From Roseiarcus fermentans (GTDB lineage: Bacteria; Pseudomonadota; Alphaproteobacteria; Rhizobiales; Beijerinckiaceae): a stretch of DNA of 64,000 nt. The notes beneath the pieces are model-generated. The model worked only from the letters and a program-made list of their open reading frames with translations. It ran no database searches and was not told where the DNA came from. The position numbers and the translations under genes are program-made. Shown here in pieces: positions 35,921 to 47,758 of the stretch. The first letter of the stretch is position 1. Every line of letters begins with the position of its first letter. The stretch lies in NCBI RefSeq assembly GCF_003315135.1, contig NZ_QNRK01000026.1:33927-97926 (forward strand), given 5' to 3'.

Positions 35921-36880
35921 ATGACCAGGACCATCAAAGTCGCGCTCGCCGGGGCGGGCGCCTTCGGCCTCAAGCACCTCGACGCGATCCGGCTGATCGA
36001 CGGCGTCGAGGTGATCTCGCTCGTCGGCCGCGAGCGCGACAAGACCGAGGCGGCGGCGAAACACTACGGCGTCGGCCACGTGACCACCGAGCTGTCCGAG
36101 ACGCTGGAGCAGCCCGGCCTCGACGCCGTGATCCTCGCCACGCCGACCCAGATGCACGCCGCCCAGGCGCTCCAGTGCCTCGACGCCGGCAAGCACGTCC
36201 AGGTCGAGATCCCGCTCGCCGACCGTCTCGCGGACGCCGAGGCGGTGGCGGCGAAGCAGAAAGAGACGGGCCTCGTCGCCATGGTCGGCCACACCCGGCG
36301 CTTCAACCCGAGCCATCAGTTCGTGCGCCAGCGCATCCTCGCCGGGGAATTCCATATCCAGCAGATGGACGTGCAGACCTACTTCTTCCGCCGCACCAAC
36401 ATGAACGCGCTCGGCCAGCCGCGCAGCTGGACCGACCACCTGCTCTGGCACCACGCGGCGCATACCGTCGACCTGTTCGCCTGGCAGGCGGGCTCTTCGA
36501 TCGTCAAGGCGAACGCGATCGAAGGGCCGATCCATCCCACGCTCGGCATCGCGATGGACATGAGCATCCAGCTCAAGGCCGAGAACGGCGCGATCTGCAC
36601 GCTCTCCCTGTCTTTCAACAACGACGGTCCGCTCGGCACCTTCTTCCGCTACATCGGCGACAGCGCGACTTACATCGCCCGCTACGACGACCTGTTCACC
36701 GGCAAGGAGGAAAAGATCGACGTGAGCAAGGTCGACGTGTCGATGAACGGCATCGAGTTGCAGGACCGGGAATTCTTCGCCGCCATCCGCGAGGGGCGCG
36801 AGCCCGTCGCCAGCGTCGCCGACGTGCTGCCCTGCTATCGGACGCTCGCCGCGCTCGAGGCGCAGCTCGCGGCGGGGTGA
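35921..36880 (+). CDS. ligC: 4-Carboxy-2-hydroxymuconate-6-semialdehyde dehydrogenase
   Basis: A 319-residue NADP-dependent GFO/IDH/MocA-family dehydrogenase oxidising the cyclised semialdehyde to 2-pyrone-4,6-dicarboxylate. The N-terminal Rossmann fold has VALAGAGAFGLKHL; VQVEIPLADRLADAE replaces the EKP motif of sugar dehydrogenases; and the C-terminal domain has HTRRFNPSHQF and the WTDHLLWHHAAHTVDLF block. ATG 35921 follows GGGGAG. It completes the route LigAB-LigC-LigI-LigJ-LigK, making pyruvate and oxaloacetate. Neither a LigU tautomerase gene nor a dedicated regulator is present. Confidence 0.94.
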   Translation: MTRTIKVALAGAGAFGLKHLDAIRLIDGVEVISLVGRERDKTEAAAKHYGVGHVTTELSETLEQPGLDAVILATPTQMHAAQALQCLDAGKHVQVEIPLADRLADAEAVAAKQKETGLVAMVGHTRRFNPSHQFVRQRILAGEFHIQQMDVQTYFFRRTNMNALGQPRSWTDHLLWHHAAHTVDLFAWQAGSSIVKANAIEGPIHPTLGIAMDMSIQLKAENGAICTLSLSFNNDGPLGTFFRYIGDSATYIARYDDLFTGKEEKIDVSKVDVSMNGIELQDREFFAAIREGREPVASVADVLPCYRTLAALEAQLAAG

Positions 36881-36960
36881 GGGCTGTGGGGCTGCCGAGC
36901 CCTTGACCCTGCGGCGTCCGGACTCCATCTTGACTTCGGCGAACGGCCGCCGGTGAAGCA

Positions 36961-38271
36961 ATGACGAATGCGACCCTGAAGAACGACACCGTCACCGATC
37001 GAACCCGCCTGGCGATCCAGGAGACGCTGGCCGGACGCGGCCCGCGGTTCTCGGCGCTGCTGTTCGTCGGCCCCGCGGTGATCGCCTCGATCGCCTATAT
37101 GGATCCGGGCAATTTCGCGACCAACATCCAGGCCGGCGCGCGCTACGGCTACGCGCTCCTTTGGGTCGTGCTGATCGCCAACGCCATCGCCATGCTGTTC
37201 CAGGCGCTGTCGGCCAAGCTCGGCATCGTGACGCGGCGCAACCTCGCGGAATTGTGCCGCGACCGGCTGCCGAAGCCGCTCGTCTATGCGCTCTGGGCGA
37301 TCAGCGAATTCGCCGCCATGGCGACTGACCTCGCCGAGTTCATCGGCGGCGCGGTCGGCCTGTCGCTGCTCCTGCACATTCCGATGCTGATCGGCATGGG
37401 AATCGTCGCGCTCCTGACCCTCGCCATCCTTCATATCGAGCGCTGGGGTTTTCGGCCGCTGGAGATGGTGATCGGCGCCTTCGTCGCCACCATAGGCCTG
37501 TGCTATCTCGTCGAACTCGTCATCGCGCCGGTGGATTGGGCCGCCGCCGGCCGCGGCCTGGTGACGCCGCAGCTGCCGGACGCGGCGGCGCTGACGCTCG
37601 CCGTCGGCATCGTCGGCGCCACCGTGATGCCGCACGCGATCTTCCTGCATTCGGGTCTGACCAGCGTGCGCGGCGCCGCGCGCGACGACCGCGAGCGGCG
37701 CATGCTGGTCCGCTTCTCCAATATCGAGGTGATCGTCGCGCTGACCGCCGCCGGTCTCGTCAACATGGCGATGGTGATGATGGCGGCGAGCGCCTTTCAC
37801 GCCGGCCACAGCGACGTGGCCGAGATCGAGACCGCCTATGCCACCCTGACCCCGATCCTCGGCCCGGCCGCCGCGGCGGTGTTCCTGACCTCGCTGCTCG
37901 CGTCGGGCATTTCGAGTTCCGCCGTCGGCACGATGGCGGGCCAGATGGTGATGCAGGGCTTCGTCGGCTTCAAGATCCCGGTGCTGGCGCGCCGGCTGAT
38001 CACCATGGTCCCGGCGTTCGTCGTCGTCGCGCTCGGCGTCAACGCCACCGATGCGCTGGTCTATTCGCAGGTGGCGCTGAGTCTCGCCCTGCCGGCGCCG
38101 ATGATCGCGGTCGTGGTGTTCACCAGCCGGCGCGACATCATGGGCGCCTTCGCCAACTCGCGCCTGATGCAGGCCGCGGCCGTGACCGGGACGGTCGCGA
38201 TCCTGGCGCTCAACGTCGTGCTGATCCTGCAGACGCTCGGCGTGCCGATCCCGGGGCTGGCGGCGGGGTGA
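36961..38271 (+). CDS. mntH: NRAMP family divalent metal transporter
   Basis: A 436-residue proton-coupled Mn(II)/Fe(II) importer with about 11 transmembrane helices. The helix-1 metal site MDPGNFATNIQAG (Asp, Asn) and helix-6 site MPHAIFLHSGL (Met, His) are both intact, so manganese/iron selectivity is expected. The start is ATG 36961 with a weak ribosome binding site. It lies 80 bases after ligC on the same strand; iron for the LigAB dioxygenase is an appealing link, but co-transcription is not shown. I see no MntR or Fur box with confidence. Confidence 0.92.
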   Translation: MTNATLKNDTVTDRTRLAIQETLAGRGPRFSALLFVGPAVIASIAYMDPGNFATNIQAGARYGYALLWVVLIANAIAMLFQALSAKLGIVTRRNLAELCRDRLPKPLVYALWAISEFAAMATDLAEFIGGAVGLSLLLHIPMLIGMGIVALLTLAILHIERWGFRPLEMVIGAFVATIGLCYLVELVIAPVDWAAAGRGLVTPQLPDAAALTLAVGIVGATVMPHAIFLHSGLTSVRGAARDDRERRMLVRFSNIEVIVALTAAGLVNMAMVMMAASAFHAGHSDVAEIETAYATLTPILGPAAAAVFLTSLLASGISSSAVGTMAGQMVMQGFVGFKIPVLARRLITMVPAFVVVALGVNATDALVYSQVALSLALPAPMIAVVVFTSRRDIMGAFANSRLMQAAAVTGTVAILALNVVLILQTLGVPIPGLAAG

Positions 38272-38307
38272 GGCGCGGCCTCGGACCGGGTGGATGACCA
38301 GCCGGGC

Positions 38308-38324
38308 GCGGGCGTGACGCCCGC
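38308..38324 (+). terminator. Hairpin after the NRAMP gene
   Basis: GCGGGCG-TGA-CGCCCGC is a perfect 7-bp stem with a 3-base loop, 37 bases after the stop codon. No T-run follows. Confidence 0.35.
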
Positions 38325-38491
38325 CGAACCGGGCGCGCTGCAGCTCCGACGACCGCGGCGCCGCGGTGATGGTCCGGATCGTGCGCGGCGAATCAATTTC
38401 TGACTGGCGCGAACCCGAAGCCGCCGGCGGGCTCTCTTGACCTCTGAACGCTCCTGCTCGAGGGGCGCTCAAGGCGAGGGAGACTTTTTCA

Positions 38492-38701
38492 ATGTGGTAT
38501 CGGAAAAACGTCGGTGGACTCGAACGCTGGAGCCGGCTGTTGGCCGGCGCCCTGATGGCGCTGTGCGGAGCGATCGGACTGAAGATGTCGATGCTGGGCA
38601 TTTTGCTGGTCGGCGCCGGGGCCTTCACCGCGATGACCGGGCTGGTCGGCTATTGCCCGGCCTGCGCGGTCGCGGGCCGCAAGCGCCCCGGCGACCGGTA
38701 A
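38492..38701 (+). CDS. DUF2892-type small membrane protein with CPxC motif
   Basis: A 69-residue protein with two hydrophobic helices (about residues 14-30 and 33-52). The DUF2892 N-terminus MWYRKNVGGLERWSRLLAGA is recognisable, and the end is GYCPACAVAGRKRPGDR with a C-x2-C pair at the membrane exit. DUF2892 proteins often accompany rhodanese or thiol-handling functions, but no activity is established. A GAGGGAGA ribosome binding site precedes the ATG. It starts a three-gene unit with an ECF sigma factor (9 bases downstream) and another CPxC membrane protein. Confidence 0.8.
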   Translation: MWYRKNVGGLERWSRLLAGALMALCGAIGLKMSMLGILLVGAGAFTAMTGLVGYCPACAVAGRKRPGDR

Positions 38702-38710
38702 GCCTCGGCG

Positions 38711-39238
38711 ATGCCCGTCTCCCCGGAGTTGCTGCTCGCGGCCCAGGCCGGCGACAATCAGGCGCTCACCCAATTGCTCGGGCAATTGCGGCCGGACATC
38801 CGCCGCTACGCGCGCAGGCTGTGTCACAGCTCGTCCGCCCTCGAAGACGTCGTGCAGGAGGCGCTGATCGTCGTCTATCGCCGGGTCGGCGCCGTCCGCA
38901 GTCCGGCTGCCTTTGCGGCATGGCTGATGAAAATCGTCGGCCGCCTCTGTATGTTGCCCGCTCTGATGCTGATGCGCGGCGTCGAGGAGCTCGGCGACGT
39001 CGAGGAGCGCGGACGCCTCGCCCACGTTTCCCCGCTCGACCTGCGGCTCGATCTCGTCGCCGCGCTCGAATCGCTGCCCGCGACGCACCGCGAAGTCGTC
39101 CTGTTGCGGGATTTCGAGGAGATGACCATCGGCGAAATCTCCGCCCGCATCGGGCTCGGCCGTGAGGCGACGAAGAGCAGGCTGCGGCGCGCCCGCGTTC
39201 TCTTGCGCGATTACCTGACGGACGGAGAGGACCGATGA
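38711..39238 (+). CDS. ECF-type RNA polymerase sigma factor
   Basis: A 175-residue sigma-70-family factor with region 2 (about residues 10-75; ALEDVVQEALIVVYRR binds core and -10 DNA) and region 4 (about 112-165; the helix-turn-helix MTIGEISARIGLGREATKSR). There is no region 3. It sits between two tiny membrane proteins that both end in CPxC-type motifs, and its stop overlaps the next start as ATGA. No obvious anti-sigma factor with a ZAS motif is present. The downstream membrane protein could play that role, which would be unusual. Target promoters are unknown. Confidence 0.88.
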   Translation: MPVSPELLLAAQAGDNQALTQLLGQLRPDIRRYARRLCHSSSALEDVVQEALIVVYRRVGAVRSPAAFAAWLMKIVGRLCMLPALMLMRGVEELGDVEERGRLAHVSPLDLRLDLVAALESLPATHREVVLLRDFEEMTIGEISARIGLGREATKSRLRRARVLLRDYLTDGEDR

Positions 39239-39468
39239 CGATCGATTTGCGGCGACGCGAGCATTCGCTGTTCGGCAGCGCAAGCATGACCGCCCATGTG
39301 GCGCGCGGGGCGGTCGCCGCGCTTCTCCTGACTTGGGCGACGGTCGGCGAGGACTCGCATCCGTGGGCCTCGCTCGCCGCGGGCGCGGTTGCGCTGGTCG
39401 CGCTGCGCGGCTGCCCGGTCTGCTGGACGATCGGGCTCTTCGAAACGATGCGGGCCAAGCGTCCCTAG
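39235..39468 (+). CDS. Small CPxC membrane protein coupled to the sigma factor
   Basis: A 77-residue protein with a hydrophilic start MTIDLRRREHSLFGSAS, then two hydrophobic stretches (about residues 19-37 and 43-58), then RGCPVCWTIGLFETMRAKRP. The C-P-x-C pair parallels the GYCPAC of the gene before the sigma factor. Its ATG overlaps the sigma-factor stop (ATGA) with GGAGAGG in front, implying co-translation. I do not recognise the family. Redox or metal sensing upstream of the sigma factor is an inference only. Confidence 0.72.
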   Translation: MTIDLRRREHSLFGSASMTAHVARGAVAALLLTWATVGEDSHPWASLAAGAVALVALRGCPVCWTIGLFETMRAKRP

Positions 39469-39472
39469 CGCC

Positions 39473-39508
39473 TCGCCCGGGGCCGGTCGCCCGACCGGTC
39501 CCGGGCGA
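39473..39508. terminator. Strong bidirectional hairpin
   Basis: TCGCCCGGGGCCGGTC pairs with GACCGGTCCCGGGCGA over 16 positions (one G-U) around a GCCC loop. It lies between the convergent sigma-factor unit (stop 39466-39468) and aspC (stop at 39521), exactly where a shared terminator is expected. Confidence 0.65.
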
Positions 39509-39520
39509 CCGTCTCGCCGC

Positions 39521-42719
<3,199 letters not shown>

Positions 42720-42742
42720 CGGGCAGGCAGGCGGGTGATTCA

Positions 42743-43069
<327 letters not shown>

Positions 43070-43091
43070 TCATTTCTATGATGGGAATTTG

Positions 43092-43355
43092 ATGAGAAGC
43101 GCTGCTTGTATCGTCATCCTTGGACTTGCAATGGGATCGGCGACCGACTCGCGGGCCAACCCGCGGGCCGGAACGGGATCGTGTCACCAATTGTACGAAA
43201 GATGCCTGCTACGCGGGCATTACAGTGAGGAGGTGTGCAAAGGGCTGTACGACGCCGCTTTGAGGGAGGGAGGCGTTTGGGGCTCTCCTGCGGCACGAGA
43301 CGCACTCCATGCTCACGCCATAGGAAACAGCATTTCATGCCATACCGAAACCTAA
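43092..43355 (+). CDS. Small secreted cysteine-containing protein
   Basis: An 87-residue protein starting MRSAACIVILGLAMGSATDS, a plausible Sec signal peptide with cleavage near RAN. The mature part has four cysteines (GSCHQLYERCL, EEVCKGL and NSISCHTET), suggesting two disulfides in the periplasm. The base composition is visibly lower in GC than its neighbours, and it follows the aspC relic, so recent acquisition is possible. I do not recognise the family. The ribosome binding site is weak. Confidence 0.55.
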   Translation: MRSAACIVILGLAMGSATDSRANPRAGTGSCHQLYERCLLRGHYSEEVCKGLYDAALREGGVWGSPAARDALHAHAIGNSISCHTET

Positions 43356-43445
43356 GGCGTTTGCGGCGCGATCTTCTGTCGCTTTTTCAGGATCGTGCGC
43401 CGGACTCGACACAGTGATACGCGGGCGGGGCCGATTCTCTGGCCT

Positions 43446-44414
43446 TCACCCGGAAACGGCCCACGCCTTCAGCAAGTGATGCGCGATCGCCATCGGGATC
43501 GGCGCCGCGAGCCCGTTCGGGTGGCGCTTCTCCAGCATCGAAAGCGCCTCGTCGCGCGAAAACCAGCGCGCGTCCTCGAGCTCGACGTGATCGACCGTCA
43601 CCGTCCGGCTCGTGGCCTGAACGAAGCAGCCGATCATCAGCGACGACGGGAACGGCCAGGGCTGCGAGGCGAAGTAGCGCACCGCGCCGCCGGCGATCCC
43701 GGCTTCCTCCATGATTTCACGGCGGACGGCCTGCTCGATGGTCTCGCCGGGCTCGAGAAAGCCCGCCAGCGCCGAATACATGCCCTTGGGGAAGCGCGGC
43801 TGGCGCCCGAGCAGGCAGGCGTCGCCGTCGGTCGCCAGCATGATGACCACGGGATCGGTGCGGGGAAAATGCTGCATCTTGCAGGCCGGGCACTCGCGCC
43901 GCCAGCCGCCGGCGCCGACTTCGGTCCGGGCGCCGCAATTGGAGCAGAAGCTGCGCCGCGCGTGCCAGGCGAGCAGCGACTTGGCCGAGGCGAGAACGCT
44001 CGCCTCGGGAGCCGGAACGAGGCCGCCGGCCGCGAGCGACCGGAGGTCGACCAGTTCCAGGTCATGACGGTCGGGAACGACGAGCACCCGCCGGTCGAGA
44101 AAGCCGTCGCTCGCGTCCGACTGCTCGACGACCGCGTCGTCGGCGAGCAGGGCTGCGAACACCGGCGCGCCGTCGGGCAGGCGCCCGAGCAACGCCTCGA
44201 CCCGCGCGGGCCCGAGCGCCTCGGCGTCCGTGAGCGGCAGGAACGGCTCGAGGCCCGCCGCGCCCTTCCGCAAAACCGGCATGTCGCGCGCGATCACGAC
44301 GGCGCGCGCGTCGGGGCGCGCGCGCAAGCGCGCCACCGCCGCGGCGTCCTCGCGCAGATAGCCGCCGCGATCCAGCGGATCGCACGCATAGCCCAGGCCC
44401 TCGAGCGCCGTCAT
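43446..44414 (-). CDS. nudC: NADH pyrophosphatase / NAD-capped RNA hydrolase
   Basis: A 322-residue Nudix enzyme that hydrolyses NADH to NMNH and AMP and can remove NAD caps from RNA. It has a zinc ribbon CSNCG...CPACK near residues 157-178, the Nudix box GFLEPGETIEQAVRREIMEE, and the NADH-specific SQPWPFPSSLMIG array downstream. The N-terminal domain is the usual variable one. ATG 44414 has GAAAGG in front. It is the last gene of a tight minus-strand group: aminotransferase, LprI-like protein, nudC, with gaps of 25 and 20 bases. Confidence 0.94.
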   Translation of the reverse strand: MTALEGLGYACDPLDRGGYLREDAAAVARLRARPDARAVVIARDMPVLRKGAAGLEPFLPLTDAEALGPARVEALLGRLPDGAPVFAALLADDAVVEQSDASDGFLDRRVLVVPDRHDLELVDLRSLAAGGLVPAPEASVLASAKSLLAWHARRSFCSNCGARTEVGAGGWRRECPACKMQHFPRTDPVVIMLATDGDACLLGRQPRFPKGMYSALAGFLEPGETIEQAVRREIMEEAGIAGGAVRYFASQPWPFPSSLMIGCFVQATSRTVTVDHVELEDARWFSRDEALSMLEKRHPNGLAAPIPMAIAHHLLKAWAVSG

Positions 44415-44434
44415 CGGTAACCTTTCTCAAATCG

Positions 44435-44851
44435 TCAGGGATAACGCGCCCTGAGGCTCGCGGTTCGCGCGTCGTCGGCGTCGATGATGCAGGCGAGCCG
44501 CGGATCGCCGCCCTTGGCCGCCATGCCGGCTTCGAACGGCGCAACGTCCTGGCATTCCGAGTCGCGCCACCCGGCCCAGAGCGACTGCGCCTCCGTCAGC
44601 GAGCGGCGCCAGCGCCCCTTCTGCGACGACATCAGGCCCTGACGCTGGTCGATCGACTTGAACGCCGCCTCGACCGTCGTGCGCAGGTCCCTTTCGGCCT
44701 TTTCGGCCGCCCCGCGCAGGCATTCGGCGAGATCGCGCGCGCCGAGCCGGGCGGTGTCGCAGGCCGTTTGCGACGGACGCGCCGTCTCGGCGGCGGGCGC
44801 TGCGGCGGCGCCCAGGATGGAAAGGGCGGCCGCGATGAAAACGAGTCGCAT
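44435..44851 (-). CDS. LprI/DUF1311-like periplasmic protein
   Basis: A 138-residue protein with a Sec signal peptide MRLVFIAAALSILGAAAAPA and a mature domain of the DUF1311/LprI type. It has conserved cysteines in TACDTARL and AECLRG, a helix containing ERDLRTTVEAAFKS, then LWAGWRDSECQ and a final RLACIIDADDARTASLRARY. LprI of Mycobacterium inhibits lysozyme, but most members are uncharacterised. ATG 44851 is preferred because AGGGGA lies upstream and the signal peptide starts there. It probably shares a transcript with the flanking genes. Confidence 0.8.
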   Translation of the reverse strand: MRLVFIAAALSILGAAAAPAAETARPSQTACDTARLGARDLAECLRGAAEKAERDLRTTVEAAFKSIDQRQGLMSSQKGRWRRSLTEAQSLWAGWRDSECQDVAPFEAGMAAKGGDPRLACIIDADDARTASLRARYP

Positions 44852-44876
44852 GTTCCGATGGTCCCCTGGAAAACAG

Positions 44877-46070
44877 TCACCCGCTCGCATTGGCCGAAGC
44901 CGGGCGGCCGAGGAAGTCGGCCATTCGTATGAGCGCGCGCTCGATCGCCTCCATCGAGGCGGCGTAGGAGAGGCGCAGGTAGCCTTCGCCGTAGACCCCG
45001 AAATCGGGGCCGCCGATCGTCGCCACGCCCGCTTCCTCCAGCAGCGCCGACGCCAGCGGCTTGGCCGCCCAGCCCGTTCCGGCGATGTTGGGAAAGGCGT
45101 AGAACGCGCCCTTCGGCGCGATCGCCGTGACCCCCGGAAGCCGGTTCAGCCCCTCGACCACCGCTGTCCGGCGCCGGTCGAACTCGGCCCGCATCGCCTC
45201 GACCGAGTCCTGCGGTCCGTCGAGCGCCGCGATCCCCGCGAACTGCGCCGCCGAATTGACGCAGGACCAGGAATTGACCGCGAATTTCCGCACGACCTCC
45301 CGCCATGGCCGCGGCCACACCGAATAGCCCAGCCGCCAGCCGGTCATGGCGTAGGTCTTCGACCAGCCGTCGAGCAGGATCAGCCGGTCGCGGATCTGCG
45401 GATAAGCGAGGAGCGAGCGGTGCGCGAGGCCATCATAGGTGAGGCGCCCGTAGATTTCGTCCGACAGGATCGCGACGTCCGGATGCGCCGCGAGGCCGTC
45501 GACCAGCCTGTCGATCTCGGCGGGCGGCGTCACGCCGCCGGTCGGGTTGGCGGGCGAGTTGAGGATCAGCAGTTTCGTCCGCGGCGTGATCAGCGCGAGC
45601 GTCTCCTCGGCCGAGAAGGCGAAGCCGTTGTCCTCGCGCATGCGCAGCGGAACGGCGGTCGCGCCGGTGAACTCGATCATCGAGCGGTAGATCGGGAAAC
45701 CGGGGTCGGGATAGACGATCTCCGCCCCCTCCCTGCCGAACATCAGGATCGCCATGTGCATGGCGACCTTGCCGCCCGGCGTGATCATCACGCAATCGGG
45801 CGAAACCTCGACGCCGAGGCGGCGGTCGAGATCGGCGCAGACGGCCTCGCGCAAGGGGGCGACGCCGGTCGCGTCGGTGTAGCCGTGCTCGCCGTCGCGC
45901 AACGCCTTGACCGCCGCCTCGACGATATGGGGCGGCGTCTTGAAGTCGGGTTGGCCGATGCCGAGGTTGATCACGTCGCGGCCCCGGCGCTGCAATTCCG
46001 CCGCCCTCGCCAGCACGGCGAAGGCGTTCTCGTCGCCCAGGCGCGCGAAGGCGGGATGAATGGCGATCAC
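44877..46070 (-). CDS. Class I/II PLP-dependent aminotransferase
   Basis: A 397-residue fold-type I aminotransferase. The substrate loop LGIGQPDFKTP, LNSPANPTGGV, DEIYGRLTY and the Schiff-base lysine in DGWSKTYAMTGWRLGYS are visible. The C-terminal LRLSYAAS has the carboxylate-binding arginine. It differs from AspC at 39521-40723 and is closer to the subgroup acting on aromatic, branched or N-succinyl substrates; the substrate cannot be fixed. It starts the aminotransferase-LprI-nudC group. Confidence 0.87.
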   Translation of the reverse strand: MIAIHPAFARLGDENAFAVLARAAELQRRGRDVINLGIGQPDFKTPPHIVEAAVKALRDGEHGYTDATGVAPLREAVCADLDRRLGVEVSPDCVMITPGGKVAMHMAILMFGREGAEIVYPDPGFPIYRSMIEFTGATAVPLRMREDNGFAFSAEETLALITPRTKLLILNSPANPTGGVTPPAEIDRLVDGLAAHPDVAILSDEIYGRLTYDGLAHRSLLAYPQIRDRLILLDGWSKTYAMTGWRLGYSVWPRPWREVVRKFAVNSWSCVNSAAQFAGIAALDGPQDSVEAMRAEFDRRRTAVVEGLNRLPGVTAIAPKGAFYAFPNIAGTGWAAKPLASALLEEAGVATIGGPDFGVYGEGYLRLSYAASMEAIERALIRMADFLGRPASANASG

Positions 46071-46217
46071 CGGAGCGTCTCCCTCGGACGAGGCCTATTT
46101 GGCAGGGGCGGGGCCAAGGAGCAAGGGCCTGAACGACCGGGCGAAGGCTGCGTCCTCGTCGAGCGCCGCCGCCGACGCCGCCGCGGCGGAGCCGGCGCGC
46201 CGTCCGGCGCCGGCGCC

Positions 46218-46409
46218 CTATTTCGCCAGCGCCTCGCGCGCCTTTAGGAGCGCGTCCAGCGCCTCCTGTTGCGCCGCGATCCGGTCGGCGGCGCGCGCCT
46301 CGTCCTCCCCGCCGGAATAGGCCGCGGCCTGCTCCGTGAGTTCCCTGAGATTGTCGCGCGCGATCGCGATCCGTTCGTCGAGTTCCTGAAGCGTGGCGGA
46401 GTCGGACAT
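46218..46409 (-). CDS. Small coiled-coil protein
   Basis: A 63-residue hydrophilic protein beginning MSDSATLQELDERIAIARDN. Leucine/alanine heptads over most of the length (LRELTEQAAAYSGGEDEA, then AQQEALDALLKAREALAK) predict a two-helix coiled coil. ATG 46409 is chosen because GGAG sits seven bases upstream. No domain is recognised. It stands alone between the aminotransferase and the DUF29 gene on the same strand. Confidence 0.65.
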   Translation of the reverse strand: MSDSATLQELDERIAIARDNLRELTEQAAAYSGGEDEARAADRIAAQQEALDALLKAREALAK

Positions 46410-46554
46410 CGAGGTCTCCATGTTTCGCCGGCCGCCTCTTTCGCAGGAAAGGAAAGGCGCCGGCGCGTTTTTCTCCCTCTCGGGAGCCGAAGCGGAACGG
46501 GGAACGGCATTCCCGAATGGCCGGGGCGCCTCGCCCGACGGTTGGGCGGAACGG

Positions 46555-47007
46555 TCAGGCGTCCGGCCAGAAACTCGCGTCCAGCGTCTCGGCCGGATCC
46601 CAGGGGCAGGCCTCGGGAAAGGCGCCTTCGTCGATGCCCGTCTCTCGCGCCGCCTGCGCGACGGCGTCGAGCCACATGGCCTCTCGCCAATCCGGATCGC
46701 GCATGACCGCGTCGAGGCTGGGCGTTCCCTTGATCAGGAGCGCAATGCGCTTGCGCTGAAGGTTGATCGTGTTTCGCCAGCTGGCGCTCCGCTTCTCCGA
46801 CTGGAAGCGCCACTTCAGGAGATGGCCCAGAAGGACCGCCATGCGGCTGGCCAGCTCGCGCTTTTCGCTCTTGCCCACGTCCTCGATCTCGTCAGCCAGA
46901 TGCTCGATGTCGAGCTGCGAGTAATCCCGCTCGCGCAGCGCGCGGGCCTGCTCCTGCGACCACAGGATCACGTCCGTCTCGTAAGGGGTGTTCAGCGTCT
47001 TCGGCAT
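46555..47007 (-). CDS. DUF29 family protein
   Basis: A 150-residue soluble protein of the DUF29 family. The family pattern is clear: YETDVILWSQEQARALRERD near the N-terminus, then LDIEHLADEIEDVGKSEKRE, then LLGHLLKWRFQSEKR and SWRNTINLQRKRI. DUF29 proteins are frequent in cyanobacteria and alphaproteobacteria, often in several copies and near toxin-antitoxin genes, with no known activity. ATG 47007 fits best because AGGA lies eight bases upstream. Confidence 0.82.
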   Translation of the reverse strand: MPKTLNTPYETDVILWSQEQARALRERDYSQLDIEHLADEIEDVGKSEKRELASRMAVLLGHLLKWRFQSEKRSASWRNTINLQRKRIALLIKGTPSLDAVMRDPDWREAMWLDAVAQAARETGIDEGAFPEACPWDPAETLDASFWPDA

Positions 47008-47175
47008 CGAAGCCATCCTGTCGAAACAAAATCGTAAATCTCTTGCCGCCATCGCGCAAACTCGGGAGCGCGACGCCGCGGATGGCGAACCGCCCCGCGG
47101 CCCGCGGAACCCTCCCGTGGCCTCGCCCGCCGCGCTCCAGCGCCTTCTCCATGACCCGCCTCAGCCGCGTCCCGA

Positions 47176-47712
47176 TCACGATGGGTTGGTCGGCGCGATC
47201 CAGTGCGCGAGAGCCGAGCGCCATTGCAAGATCTTGTCGTCGAACCGCATCGCGTTGGCGGAACTGGTCGAGGGCAAGATCACGCGCTGCAGCGATCCAA
47301 GGGCGGACGGCAGTCCGGGGAGAACCTTTGTTTGATAGAGATGGGCAGCCGTCCGCCCATTGAAGCCGATGATTCGAATGTCGGGATGAGACGCGAAAAA
47401 GGCCGCGAAATCGTTCGCCACAATTGAGGATCTGTCGATCCTGGCGTCGAGGCTTCCCGGCCGCTTCGCCGACTTGCAGACGTCCCACACAGCGATCCCG
47501 GCCGCGCAGAGGCGCCGGCGCCGAAGTTCGTACGGCGAATCGGCGGCGGCGCCGACCAGGGTCTCCATCACCCGCCAGAAGACGTTGGAGCGAAAGGCAT
47601 AATATTCCTTCCGCTTCAGCGACTCGCCGCCGGGCAGCGTTCCCAGGATCAACACGCGGCCCGCCGGCGCGGCAATCGGGTCGAAGCCGACGTCGGCGGT
47701 CAGTTCGCTCAT
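47176..47712 (-). CDS. DNA-deoxyinosine / uracil-DNA glycosylase family 6-like protein
   Basis: A 178-residue member of the uracil-DNA glycosylase superfamily. It has LILGTLPGGESLKRKEYYA at the catalytic strand, NVFWRVMETL, then IIGFNGRTAA and the DNA-intercalation loop LPSTSSANAM. This layout matches hypoxanthine-DNA glycosylases of family 6, which excise deaminated adenine (inosine). It lies 46 bases downstream of htpG on the same strand. The reaction is an inference from the family. Confidence 0.83.
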   Translation of the reverse strand: MSELTADVGFDPIAAPAGRVLILGTLPGGESLKRKEYYAFRSNVFWRVMETLVGAAADSPYELRRRRLCAAGIAVWDVCKSAKRPGSLDARIDRSSIVANDFAAFFASHPDIRIIGFNGRTAAHLYQTKVLPGLPSALGSLQRVILPSTSSANAMRFDDKILQWRSALAHWIAPTNPS

Positions 47713-47758
47713 GAGACGAGGCCCTCGCGGAACTCGGCCAGGGCGCTCACATCGATTG

